Shown piece after piece: positions 47,166 through 55,776 of a stretch of 64,000 bases of DNA. Location: positions 1 to 64,000 of the forward strand of contig NZ_KB894374.1 of NCBI RefSeq assembly GCF_000374425.1. The letters run 5' to 3'. The DNA comes from Acinetobacter tjernbergiae DSM 14971 = CIP 107465 (GTDB lineage Bacteria; Pseudomonadota; Gammaproteobacteria; Pseudomonadales; Moraxellaceae). Within the stretch, counting starts at the first letter, position 1; each line of letters opens with the position of its first letter. A program made the translations under genes and the position numbers. Below the pieces are notes generated by a model. The model saw only the letters and a list, made by a program, of their open reading frames with translations. It ran no database searches and was not told the DNA's origin.

Positions 47166-48416
47166 ATGATCTTAAATCGTTATCTAAAAAAACTGCCTTT
47201 TTTAGAAAAAACATGGTTTCAATTTATTGTGTTTGTGTTACGACGTTTCGAAGCTGATCGCTGTCGAGAACAAGCAGGTGGTTTGACCTACACTACGCTC
47301 TTTGCCGTTGTTCCGATGCTGACCGTTTTCTTAGTCATTATCTCCTCGATTAAAGCCTTAGAGCCTGCTCGACAACAATTACAGCAACTGATTTATAGTA
47401 ACTTTCTACCTAAAAGTACCATCGCCTTTGACAAAGCCTTAAACGCATTTACAGATAAATCCAGTAATCTCACCATTATTGGTGTGCTGTTTCTGTTTGT
47501 GACCACTGTACTTATGCTGACATCTATTGAAAATGTGTTTAACCGTATTTGGCGTGTCAAAGAAACTCGAACAGGTCTTGTTGGTTTTATGCGTTATTGG
47601 ACAATAATTTCTCTGGGTCCAATTATTCTAGGTAGTGCTTTTGTCCTCTCTTCCACTGTCGCTTCAATGAATATTCTCAGTAATAATTTTGCAGGCTATC
47701 AGTTAGATGGCTCTCTATTGTTATGGCTTATTTCATTTCTACTTACGATTATTGGTTTTTTCATTTTATATTGGACTATCCCCAATCGTAGCGTCCCTAT
47801 TCTTTCCGCGGTGATTGCAGCATGTTTTAGTGCAACGGTATTTGAAGTTTTAAAACGTTTTTTTGGTTGGGTCATGAGCAATTTCACCAGTTATGAAATT
47901 GTATATGGTGCTTTTGCTGCTGTTCCGATTTTTCTACTTTGGATTTATTTGTCTTGGAACATTATCTTATTGGGCGTGGAAGTGAGTTATGCATTGACTG
48001 CTTTTCATTCAGATAAGGAGCAAAAGCGTCATCCTATCTTAATGTTATTGGACATATTGGAGTTGTTTTATAAAAAACAGCAAATTGGAGAAAGTGTCAG
48101 TGAGCAAGAACTTCTCAATATTATTGGACGTGGTGAATTAGGTCGCTTACCTGCGTACATCGTACAGCTAGAACAGCAAAATTTAGTAAGACGAACCGAT
48201 AATGATGAATATGTATTGGTCAGAAATCTTGCTCAAGTTGATTTTTGGAGCTTTTTCACAGCACTTCCTTATCCCCTACCATTACGTCCTGATGTCGCCA
48301 ATATCCATCAAGATGATGAGTGGATGGAACGCTTAGGTCCATCTCTGATTGAAAGTAACGACTATTTAGCCGCCAAACTTTCCATTCCTCTATCGACTAT
48401 TTTTGAGCAGAAATAG
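47166..48416 (+). CDS. YihY/UPF0761 family membrane protein
   Basis: 416 residues with six predicted transmembrane segments (about 40-260) and a soluble C-terminal domain of about 140 residues. RCREQAGGLTYTTLFAVVPMLTVFL, TSIENVFNRIWRV and YGAFAAVPIFLLWIYLSW match the YihY family, once called ribonuclease BN by mistake. The C-terminal part contains a winged-helix-like stretch (SEQELLNIIGRGELGRLPAYIVQLEQQNLVRR). Function unknown, probably a transporter-like role. Confidence 0.9.
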   Translation: MILNRYLKKLPFLEKTWFQFIVFVLRRFEADRCREQAGGLTYTTLFAVVPMLTVFLVIISSIKALEPARQQLQQLIYSNFLPKSTIAFDKALNAFTDKSSNLTIIGVLFLFVTTVLMLTSIENVFNRIWRVKETRTGLVGFMRYWTIISLGPIILGSAFVLSSTVASMNILSNNFAGYQLDGSLLLWLISFLLTIIGFFILYWTIPNRSVPILSAVIAACFSATVFEVLKRFFGWVMSNFTSYEIVYGAFAAVPIFLLWIYLSWNIILLGVEVSYALTAFHSDKEQKRHPILMLLDILELFYKKQQIGESVSEQELLNIIGRGELGRLPAYIVQLEQQNLVRRTDNDEYVLVRNLAQVDFWSFFTALPYPLPLRPDVANIHQDDEWMERLGPSLIESNDYLAAKLSIPLSTIFEQK

Positions 48417-48529
48417 AATTTACGATGGTGATGTCACATCAAAGGCATCACCACTTATCTAAATGACTCAACTGAAAACTGATCTTTGATTATAATTTAG
48501 CTACATGATTTTTCATTATATTTATAAAA

Positions 48530-49300
48530 ATGAAGCAAGCCCAACTATTACTTACAATACTAATTTTTTGTTTAAGTCTATCTGCTTGTAGCTCACCTAC
48601 AGAAAGAGAGTTTAAAAATACTGCAAAACTTGCCAAACAAGGAAAAGCTGAGGCTCAAATACATCTTGCACAGATGTATTTTCAAGGAATCGGAACTCAT
48701 ATTGATAAAAAACAAAGCATGATCTGGTTTAAAAAAGCAGCTGAACAAGGTGATTTCCACGCTTTTGAATGGTTTCACAACCAAGCACTTCATGGTAATC
48801 AAGAGGCAAATCAATTTCTTAGTGATTTGATGGACAATGATAATTCCTTATTTTCTCAATGGTTATTATTACAGGCTAGAAAAGGTGATGTTCAAGCTCA
48901 ATATACGGTTGGGTGGATGTATGATTTAGGCAAAGGACTTATTGAAGACCCTTATAGTGCGATGAAATGGTATAGAAAAGCTGCTAGCCAAGGAAATCTC
49001 CTAGCAATACAGATCGTAAACTATCGTGATTTAAAGGGGATCATCCAAGAACATCATGGACAAAAAAATGTCCTCTATTCGCCTATAAAAAACTACCCTC
49101 CTCTATATAAAAATCCCAAATACAACAATGCTTATTTTTATCATATTGACTCAAATGAAATTAAAACAGCACGTACCTGGGATAATTCTGCGGCATATAT
49201 CAGTCATAAGCAAACACGCAAATCTACTCATTCCATTCACTTAGAAAACCAAGTTGATAGTGCTTATTCAAGTCCACGTGGCACAAATCTAGGTTATTAA
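48530..49300 (+). CDS. Sel1-repeat lipoprotein
   Basis: 256 residues. Signal peptide with lipobox LSAC (Cys20), then Sel1 repeats: AEAQIHLAQMYFQGIGTHIDKKQSMIWFKKAAEQG and VQAQYTVGWMYDLGKGLIEDPYSAMKWYRKAASQG, with a degenerate unit between them. The C-terminal about 80 residues are polar and Tyr/Asn-rich with no recognised domain. It probably scaffolds proteins at the outer membrane. No functional partner is evident from neighbours. Confidence 0.82.
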   Translation: MKQAQLLLTILIFCLSLSACSSPTEREFKNTAKLAKQGKAEAQIHLAQMYFQGIGTHIDKKQSMIWFKKAAEQGDFHAFEWFHNQALHGNQEANQFLSDLMDNDNSLFSQWLLLQARKGDVQAQYTVGWMYDLGKGLIEDPYSAMKWYRKAASQGNLLAIQIVNYRDLKGIIQEHHGQKNVLYSPIKNYPPLYKNPKYNNAYFYHIDSNEIKTARTWDNSAAYISHKQTRKSTHSIHLENQVDSAYSSPRGTNLGY

Positions 49301-49337
49301 AATTATAAGGCCTCTCAAAGAGGTCTTATAATTATTT
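49301..49337. terminator. Bidirectional terminator
   Basis: AATTATAAGGCCTC pairs with GAGGTCTTATAATT (one G-U), TCAAA-type loop. It overlaps the last codons of the convergent transporter gene. Confidence 0.85.
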
Positions 49338-50237
49338 AGTTATCCGACCTTGGAAACTCACAACAATAATGCCCAACAAAACCAAAGCCGAACCAATCAC
49401 AAAGTTTAGTTCAATTTTTTCACCTAATAGCCACACACCAAAGACCACACCAAACAAGGGAGTTAAGAATGAAAATACCCCTAACTGTGATGCTAAATAA
49501 TTTCTCAATAACCAAAACCACAGCAACAAACATGTAAAGGCGACCAATAAAGTTTGAAACGCCAAGCCCGTTATGGCCAAAAGTGTAAAATGTATGGCTG
49601 TTTGATTCGTCCAAATTGCCATTGCCAACAGCACAATAAAGCCACCTGACAATTGATAAAATAAAGTTTGAATCGCAGGCGTATGTGAAAGTACCGTAAA
49701 GCGAATCAGAATCGTCGTTGCTGCCCATGAAATGCCTGCGAGTAAGGCATAGAAATCACCGAATAATATCTGTTGAAAATCGGAATTCATACTTTGTTGG
49801 GGATGTATAAAAGTCACTAAAATTCCAACAAATGCGAGGCCTATTCCTCCCCATTGCAGTCGACTTAAACACTCCTCTGGAAACTTCCATTGCAAACCTA
49901 AAGCGGTAAAAATTGGCGCTGTATATAACAGTACAATCGTATGAGAGGCTGAGGTAAAACGTAATGCTTCAGCCACAAAAAAGAATTCCAAAGCAAATAA
50001 GGTGGCAACTGCAATACCAGCTTTGAGATGTTGTTTTGCAAATAGCGTAGGAAATGGCTGCATAAATAATAACGGCGATACCAAAACAGCCGCTAAGCCT
50101 GAACGTAAAGCCATTTGCATCAAGGGTGAAATATCAGGAGCAGCTATTTTTAACATGACTTGTTGTAGCCCAAGAACGATGCAAACAAACATCATTAAAC
50201 CAGAAGCTTTCAAATCCAATGCTTTACGCTCAGCCAT
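49332..50237 (-). CDS. EamA/DMT-family inner-membrane transporter
   Basis: 301 residues from ATG 50237, five bases after GGGAGT; a longer frame to 50270 is less likely. Ten hydrophobic segments with two EamA repeats (LKASGLMMFVCIVLGLQQVML in the first, GDFYALLAGISWAATTILIRF opening the second). Probably a metabolite exporter. It is divergent from an AraC-type regulator with a perfect dyad in the shared promoter region. Confidence 0.88.
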   Translation of the reverse strand: MAERKALDLKASGLMMFVCIVLGLQQVMLKIAAPDISPLMQMALRSGLAAVLVSPLLFMQPFPTLFAKQHLKAGIAVATLFALEFFFVAEALRFTSASHTIVLLYTAPIFTALGLQWKFPEECLSRLQWGGIGLAFVGILVTFIHPQQSMNSDFQQILFGDFYALLAGISWAATTILIRFTVLSHTPAIQTLFYQLSGGFIVLLAMAIWTNQTAIHFTLLAITGLAFQTLLVAFTCLLLWFWLLRNYLASQLGVFSFLTPLFGVVFGVWLLGEKIELNFVIGSALVLLGIIVVSFQGRITK

Positions 50238-50278
50238 AATCGACTCCCAACCCAAGAACAAGAGAGTCAATATATAGC

Positions 50279-50312
50279 TGTCAGATTTTCATGATATAGT
50301 GAAAATCTGACA
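50279..50312. promoter_or_regulatory. Perfect 13-bp inverted repeat in a divergent promoter
   Basis: TGTCAGATTTTCA (50279-50291), 8-bp spacer, TGAAAATCTGACA (50300-50312), arms exactly complementary. It lies between the EamA gene (start 50237) and the AraC-type gene (start 50345), so it is probably the operator for one or both. Confidence 0.7.
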
Positions 50313-50344
50313 ATAGATGCGTGTTTTCAGGCAATTCTTATCTT

Positions 50345-51145
50345 ATGAAAAAAGCAGCTCAAAGGATCCAAGATTTTCAGGAAATTCCTGCCTACAATAA
50401 TATTCCAGCCCCATTATGGCTACGGATTCGGGACGCACCTGCCGAGACGTTTTATCCTGAACACGCACATGCTTGGGGAGAATTTATCTATGCGTTTGAT
50501 GGTGTGCTTGAAGTTAATATTGATCAAATTCACTATTTAACCCCACCTCCCTATGGCATTTGGTTGCCTCCACACATGCAACATAGTGGGATTAATCGAC
50601 ATGAAGTCACGCACTGCACACTGTATGTACATGAAACATTGTGCGAACTTATGCCACAGCAAGCAGGTATTTTATTAACAGCTCCGTTGATTCCCGCACT
50701 ACTCGAACATATTCGGAAAAATCCACTCACAGAAAATGATCCTGAATATTTAAGATTGCTCCAAGTCCTCTTAGATTCACTCAGCCATGCGGAATTGGTT
50801 GGAAGTTATTTGCCAACGACTCAACACCCAGCTTTAGCCAAGATATTGAATCATTTACATGAATACCCTGCTGATAACAGTACGCTAGATGAACTCGCAA
50901 AGATGATCAATATGACCGAACGCACATTGGCACGGTATAGCCAAAAAGAACTTGGCATGTCACTACATGAATGGCGACAACGTTTGAAAGTCATGAAAGC
51001 TATGTCAATGCTGAACCAAGGTAAAACCATTGAAAATATTGCTTTAGATTTAGGCTATGCCAGTTCTTCAGCTTTTATTTATATGTTTAAACGCTGGATG
51101 CACTTCACTCCTGACCAATTTCGGAAGCTTTATCAAGGAAGCTAA
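50345..51145 (+). CDS. AraC-family regulator with N-terminal cupin domain
   Basis: 266 residues from ATG 50345; an in-frame GTG at 50321 is possible. The N-terminal cupin has AETFYPEHAHAWGEFIYAFDGVLEV and PPYGIWLPPHMQHSG, typical of AraC ligand domains. The C-terminal DNA-binding part has two helix-turn-helix motifs, STLDELAKMINMTERTLARY and IENIALDLGYASSSAFIYMFKRW. Probably controls the divergent DMT transporter and itself through the dyad at 50279-50312. Stops 1 bp before the convergent deacetylase gene ends. Confidence 0.88.
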   Translation: MKKAAQRIQDFQEIPAYNNIPAPLWLRIRDAPAETFYPEHAHAWGEFIYAFDGVLEVNIDQIHYLTPPPYGIWLPPHMQHSGINRHEVTHCTLYVHETLCELMPQQAGILLTAPLIPALLEHIRKNPLTENDPEYLRLLQVLLDSLSHAELVGSYLPTTQHPALAKILNHLHEYPADNSTLDELAKMINMTERTLARYSQKELGMSLHEWRQRLKVMKAMSMLNQGKTIENIALDLGYASSSAFIYMFKRWMHFTPDQFRKLYQGS

Positions 51146-51146
51146 A

Positions 51147-52043
51147 CTACGGTAAATCAAAACGCTTTAAATTGTTTTCTTCATACGGCGCGTCTTCGGC
51201 TGGATAGCGTAAATGTGCATTACCTTTTTGTTTTGCCAATGACCAGATAATACTTTCACCAGCGGGCAGAATGGTTGCATGTTGGTGATACAACGGATCG
51301 GTATAAGCAAGCTCACTATTAATAAATTGCCAACCCTGCTTTTGAAATGCATCTATTACATCATTGAGAAAAGCGGCATTGATCGCATTGACATGGAGTA
51401 ACAGCACATGCTTTGGTGCATAACCAATCGTCTGAACAGCCAACTGATCATAATAAGCAGCTCGGTCGAGCAAATGAGTAATATACGCCTGCTTTAATTT
51501 CTCCATGTAATCTGTTTGTGCTTGTTTTTGATAAGACAAATATTTCAAATTATAAAACCAGTCACTCGCATCAATACTGACTGCTCCTGATTGATAACCT
51601 TGCTGGTTTAAATATTGGGCAACGGTATCACGTTTTTCCGCTGTGTTTCCCTCTTTTAAGAAAGGATAGCGATATCTTGCCACCCAACCATACAGAGGTT
51701 GAAATACTTGTTCTGCTCGTTGAATCCCTTCAATATATTGCTGGCTGCTGATATTTTCTTTATTCAAATTAAGATGCAATTCACTGTGATTGCCAATTCG
51801 ATGCCCTTGTTTACCCCACGCTGCGACTAACTGTAATCCAGCATAGTCACCAATTTTAATCACACTTGGGTAAATCATACTTTTGAGCTGATGTTGTTTA
51901 AGCTGCTCTAAAATTTTCTGATTAATGGCAACTGCTTGAACATTTAAATCAGGATTAACGCCATCATCAAAACTTAAAGCCAATTGTTTGGCATGGCTCA
52001 TACTCGTCATTAAAAATAGCGCCAAATATAGCCATTTTTTCAT
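51147..52043 (-). CDS. Secreted polysaccharide deacetylase (NodB-like)
   Basis: 298 residues with a signal peptide (MTSMSHA-KQ). NodB homology motifs: LALSFDDGVNP (motif 1, two Asp), GNHSELHLNL (motif 2, HSxxH zinc ligands), RYRYPFLKEG (motif 3) and a late LLHVNAINAAFL (motif 5). Substrate may be peptidoglycan, PNAG or another N-acetylated glycan. It stands alone, with a terminator of the next operon directly upstream. Confidence 0.88.
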   Translation of the reverse strand: MKKWLYLALFLMTSMSHAKQLALSFDDGVNPDLNVQAVAINQKILEQLKQHQLKSMIYPSVIKIGDYAGLQLVAAWGKQGHRIGNHSELHLNLNKENISSQQYIEGIQRAEQVFQPLYGWVARYRYPFLKEGNTAEKRDTVAQYLNQQGYQSGAVSIDASDWFYNLKYLSYQKQAQTDYMEKLKQAYITHLLDRAAYYDQLAVQTIGYAPKHVLLLHVNAINAAFLNDVIDAFQKQGWQFINSELAYTDPLYHQHATILPAGESIIWSLAKQKGNAHLRYPAEDAPYEENNLKRFDLP

Positions 52044-52070
52044 TCTATTTTTCTCATATTCTTAAAAAAT

Positions 52071-52107
52071 AAAAATGGCGCTGATAACGCTATATCAGCG
52101 CCATTTT
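52071..52107 (-). terminator. Terminator of the FAH-family/YcxB operon
   Basis: Perfect 15-bp stem AAAATGGCGCTGATA / TATCAGCGCCATTTT with ACGCTA loop; on the minus strand followed by T-rich DNA. Confidence 0.9.
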
Positions 52108-52115
52108 ATGAATGA

Positions 52116-52757
52116 TTATGCTTTTACAAAGGTATCCCAATCATATTCACCAGATTGGGTAATTAATTTCATGGTCAATTGATCATTTGGTTTTAATGCA
52201 CCAACACCTGCTGGTGTACCTGTCATAATCACATCACCAGCTTCTAAACTAAAAGATTGACTGATTTCGACTAGTAAAGCCCCAAAATCCCAAATCATAT
52301 CCTTGCTAAAACCATGCTGGCGGTCTATACCGTTGATGTTTAAAATCAATTCTAATTCTTGTAAATCACCAATTTCATCTGCTTCAATCCAATCACCCAA
52401 TAGACATGCACCATCAAATGCTTTGGCACGTTCCCATGGCTCACCTTTAGCTTTTAAGTCACTCTGCAAATCACGCAGCGTTAAATCTAAACCAAGTGTC
52501 ACCGCCCCCACTGCTTCTAAAGCTTTGGCTTTATCCATTTCTTTAGACAAAGGGTGTGCTATTTGCAAACAGATTTCACACTCATAATGACACTCCCCCA
52601 ACGCCTGATTCCAACGGATGCCTTGTGCTAAAGCGCCGAGGCTACTTGGTGGCTTGATAAATAAGATCGCACGATCAGGAATTACATTCCCTAACTCTTT
52701 GGCATGTTCAGCATAATTTCTGCCAACACAAACAATTTTTGATGGACGCGTGCTCAT
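52116..52757 (-). CDS. Fumarylacetoacetate hydrolase-family protein
   Basis: 213 residues, the size of YcgM/FAHD1-type members. Conserved blocks are IVCVGRNYAEHAKELGN at the N terminus, ECEICLQIAHP with metal-ligand acids, and GDVIMTGTPAGVGAL near the end. Family members hydrolyse acylpyruvates or decarboxylate oxaloacetate; the exact substrate is unknown. A YcxB-like gene lies 33 bp upstream in the same direction, so the two may form an operon. Confidence 0.88.
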   Translation of the reverse strand: MSTRPSKIVCVGRNYAEHAKELGNVIPDRAILFIKPPSSLGALAQGIRWNQALGECHYECEICLQIAHPLSKEMDKAKALEAVGAVTLGLDLTLRDLQSDLKAKGEPWERAKAFDGACLLGDWIEADEIGDLQELELILNINGIDRQHGFSKDMIWDFGALLVEISQSFSLEAGDVIMTGTPAGVGALKPNDQLTMKLITQSGEYDWDTFVKA

Positions 52758-52790
52758 GAAAGCTCCTTATTCCTTAAATCGCGAATGAAG

Positions 52791-53288
52791 TTATTTTTTA
52801 AAACTATTCTCAAATTTGGTTTGATCTGCTGGATCAGTGAATGCACGCTTTGGAACAATAATGACCGTATGGTTTTTCAGCTCTAACATATAAGTCAGTT
52901 TACCTATTGCAAAAGATTGTACCTCAGCATACTGCGCTGTTTGTTTTTTACCTGTTGCATAGAGTTCAAAATGATCCTGATATAGATCAAGACCTTGCTC
53001 ACTTTTTCCAAATTGATAGCGAACGAACTGACGCTTAAACAGCATCGGTAAGAGCCAATAACGCATTAACCCCTGCATAATCAGAAAAAAAGCACCAAGT
53101 GCAACGTAATAGCGTCCCACACCGGTGAAACCTAAATAGATTCCCCATAGCATAATCGCAACACTAATGACGGGTGTTAGAAAACGACTAAAGGTCTTTT
53201 TACCAAAGGTGACAAGAGCAAAACCATCTTGTGATTCTTCTAAATTAAGATAATAGCGCACAGATACAGTTGGACGTTGTTCAGACAT
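52791..53288 (-). CDS. YcxB-like membrane protein
   Basis: 165 residues. An N-terminal polar segment, two transmembrane helices (about 35-50 and 55-75) and a C-terminal soluble domain ending FTDPADQTKFENSFKK, as in YcxB-domain proteins. Function unknown. It has its own weak upstream region and reads into the FAH-family gene. Confidence 0.72.
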   Translation of the reverse strand: MSEQRPTVSVRYYLNLEESQDGFALVTFGKKTFSRFLTPVISVAIMLWGIYLGFTGVGRYYVALGAFFLIMQGLMRYWLLPMLFKRQFVRYQFGKSEQGLDLYQDHFELYATGKKQTAQYAEVQSFAIGKLTYMLELKNHTVIIVPKRAFTDPADQTKFENSFKK

Positions 53289-53787
53289 TTTAGATTTCTA
53301 AGACTTGAAAAAACTGATCTATTAGAACATAAATGACTTGAGCGTAAATCAGATTTATAGCGATTTGATACAAAATTCAAATATGGCGTAGCACTACTCT
53401 AAGTTCCTTTTGAACAAAAAGATGGAATTTCTAACTCTGAATCCATCCACGGTTTTCTCACTTAAAAACCATCTTAGTAAAACCCTTTAATACAATCATT
53501 TTTTATTGTTTAAGTTTTTATCTTTCTGAATGCTTGTACATCAGCTCATTTAAAAACTAGGAAAGATTTATCAATCAGTAATAATGAAATTACGCTTAAC
53601 TGATCAACATTAACCGCTATAAGTATTTACTTGCAGAGATAATTCTTTGTCTAAGATTTCGATGCCCAAGAAAGTTTTACACAATACGACTGTTTTTTAA
53701 ACACAAAAACTTTTATTAATAGCAAGGCTCTATCTTTTACTGATGGATGCCATTGACTATATCACTAAGAAAAATCAAAGGAATGTG
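53289..53787. other. Intergenic region without recognised gene
   Basis: About 500 bp of AT-rich sequence between divergent genes. The frame of the next gene is open back to 53743, but the preferred start is 53788. I see no structured element, repeat or credible short ORF with a ribosome site. Confidence 0.4.
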
Positions 53788-55086
53788 ATGTTTTATTTGA
53801 ATGGATTTATATGTACAGCCATTTTTTTCAGCATAACGCAAAGTTGTTTTGCACAGATCATCACATGGAATGACAATATTCCGAGTGCTTTACAACCTTT
53901 TCAAAATAATCCACAACTATTAGCAAGTTATACACAAAATAATATTTTTATTTACCCACATCCCAATACCAAAACCAATGTGCCTACCCTCAAAAGCAAC
54001 TCACAACCGAGTGTAAGCTTTACATCTGCTGCACTCATCGTACCTGCCAATGTACAACAAGTTGCCAAGACATTAACCGACTTTAATCAATATGTCGGTT
54101 TGTTTCCAACACTCAAATCTGCAAAGACACTGGAACAATCAGGCAATATTATAAAAATGAAATATCAGGTCTCAATCCCAACGCCTATCCCAGTTCTCAA
54201 CTTTAATGAAGATGTCACTCTACAACATCAGATTAAATCGAATAGTATTGCCAGTTTAGCGATTGATTCCCCCATTCCATATGGCGTGGGAAAATTTGAA
54301 TGGTTCGCCTTAGATGATCATCGAACCTTAATTACGCTCACCCAATGGGGCGATTTAAATCAACCTAAGGGATTTATTTTTAAGAAGATTCTAAATGCAA
54401 TTCCTGAAGCAAAATTAGGTATTCCAAGTTCAACCAATGCCTTTATCCTAGAATCGTTGCGAACACGCTTTATTAAACAAAATGTTGTTGCACTAAATTC
54501 AGGGCAAATTCCAAGTCCACAATTAAATGAAGCTCAACTCGCCAAAATTGCACAACTCAGTCAAAATGCTCAACAGCCTGTCAGCTATCTACATGTCCCA
54601 ACCAGTATGCTGTATACGCATGGGCGGGAAACCATGCGCTTCACCACAACCTATCAATTTTATAAACAATCACCTCAACAATTACACAAATGGTTGAGTC
54701 CTTTGGCCTATCAAGAATTATTTCCTAGACAAGTCAAAAAAATCAGCACTTCTCCAATCCAAAATCAAGGTCAAGATGCAAATATTCAAGTAAATGTTGG
54801 CTTAGGTGTGATTAATATTCCTTTTGCATTCAAGCTTTATTTTAATTATCCAAATACTGTTGAAAATAACTTTTATGCCAATGGGGGTGATTTACGATTT
54901 ATTAAAGGAAAAATGGTTGCTACAGAATTGAATCAAGGGAGTTTATTTAAAATCACTAGCTCAATGAAAATTGATGAAAAAGCACCCTTTTTGTTAAGAG
55001 CGATGCGCAGTCTGCCCTATCATGATGTACTGCCTGCTGTTGGTGGCAATACGGTATTTGTACAAAAAATTAAAACAAAAATATAA
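53788..55086 (+). CDS. Secreted protein with two START/SRPBCC-like domains
   Basis: About 432 residues from ATG 53788, preceded by AAAGGA; a signal peptide ends near SCFA-QI. Two segments look like START/polyketide-cyclase-type lipid-binding folds: about 75-220 (VPANVQQVAKTLTDFNQYVGLFP, FEWFALDDHRTLITLTQWG) and about 290-430 (TYQFYKQSPQQLHKWLSP...FAFKLYFNYP). The first begins with the typical helix following a strand. Binding or transport of a hydrophobic ligand in the periplasm is a reasonable inference; I cannot name the family with certainty. Confidence 0.65.
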   Translation: MFYLNGFICTAIFFSITQSCFAQIITWNDNIPSALQPFQNNPQLLASYTQNNIFIYPHPNTKTNVPTLKSNSQPSVSFTSAALIVPANVQQVAKTLTDFNQYVGLFPTLKSAKTLEQSGNIIKMKYQVSIPTPIPVLNFNEDVTLQHQIKSNSIASLAIDSPIPYGVGKFEWFALDDHRTLITLTQWGDLNQPKGFIFKKILNAIPEAKLGIPSSTNAFILESLRTRFIKQNVVALNSGQIPSPQLNEAQLAKIAQLSQNAQQPVSYLHVPTSMLYTHGRETMRFTTTYQFYKQSPQQLHKWLSPLAYQELFPRQVKKISTSPIQNQGQDANIQVNVGLGVINIPFAFKLYFNYPNTVENNFYANGGDLRFIKGKMVATELNQGSLFKITSSMKIDEKAPFLLRAMRSLPYHDVLPAVGGNTVFVQKIKTKI

Positions 55087-55089
55087 GGC

Positions 55090-55122
55090 ACAAAAAAACC
55101 GCATTTAAGCGGTTTTTTTATT
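55090..55122. terminator. Bidirectional terminator, SRPBCC gene and tRNA-Arg
   Basis: Perfect 11-bp stem AAAAAAACCGC / GCGGTTTTTTT (55092-55102 and 55109-55119). A near copy lies at 58212-58235 in front of another tRNA-Arg. Confidence 0.9.
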
Positions 55123-55144
55123 TTATCTTTTGATAAATTCAAAT

Positions 55145-55221
55145 TGGTGCGCTCAGAGAGATTCGAACTCCCGACCCCTTAGTTCGTAGCCAAGTGCTCT
55201 ATCCAGCTGAGCTATGAGCGC
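55145..55221 (-). tRNA. tRNA-Arg (anticodon ACG), isolated copy
   Basis: 77 nt including encoded CCA. Acceptor GCGCTCA pairs with TGAGCGC, D-arm AGCTCAGCTGGATAGAGC, anticodon stem-loop CTTGGCTACGAACTAAG with ACG, T-arm GGGAGTTCGAATCTC. The ACG wobble position is normally deaminated to inosine by TadA, reading CGU/CGC/CGA. Identical to the copies at 58248 and 58372. Confidence 0.97.
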
Positions 55222-55776
55222 ATATTTGATGGAGGGCATTATACGCATTTTTCCCCAATTGATAAGTATTTTTTAATAAAAAAAAATCAAATGGTGATAG
55301 ATTGATCATTTTAATTTAAAAGTAACTTTTTACAATTAGAATAAAACCACAAATCATTGATATTTATACCTTTAAAATAAAAATAAAATTGCTTAATATT
55401 TATTTTCAAACCAATAACAAAACTTATAAACTTCTTTAAGTTTTAAGTCATTTTTTAAACTGTAAATCGAGAAAAATAATTTTTAATTCACTGATATCAC
55501 AAATTAAATCAGGACAAAAAATGTCAGCTCTATTCTTCTAATTCTCTATTATTATTTTTGATATTTTATTCTTTGTTAAAATTGAATTGTTTTAATATTC
55601 AATCACTAAAATCATTCATTAATCTGTATTAAACAATTACACCGTCAATTGTTAGAATTGACAGAAAAGCAAACTCAAATAACACTATTATCGATTAATG
55701 TGAAATACATCACATAAAATCAAATCACTTTAATAATTACTTAAAATAATACAACTTTAAAAATATAGGTACCACT
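55222..55776. other. AT-rich upstream region of the repeat-protein gene
   Basis: 555 bp, markedly poorer in G+C than the rest of the window, with no ORF. It contains a small dyad GTCAATT-GTTAG-AATTGAC (55644-55662) and a perfect CRP/Vfr-type site (55699-55714). The composition resembles promoters silenced by H-NS-like proteins, which is inference. Confidence 0.5.
55699..55714 (+). promoter_or_regulatory. Perfect CRP/Vfr-type binding site
   Basis: TGTGAAATACATCACA: both half sites TGTGA and TCACA are exact with the required 6-bp spacer, and flanks (TTAA / TAAAA) agree with the extended consensus. It ends 62 bp before the ATG of the repeat protein, a fitting position for activation. Confidence 0.65.
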
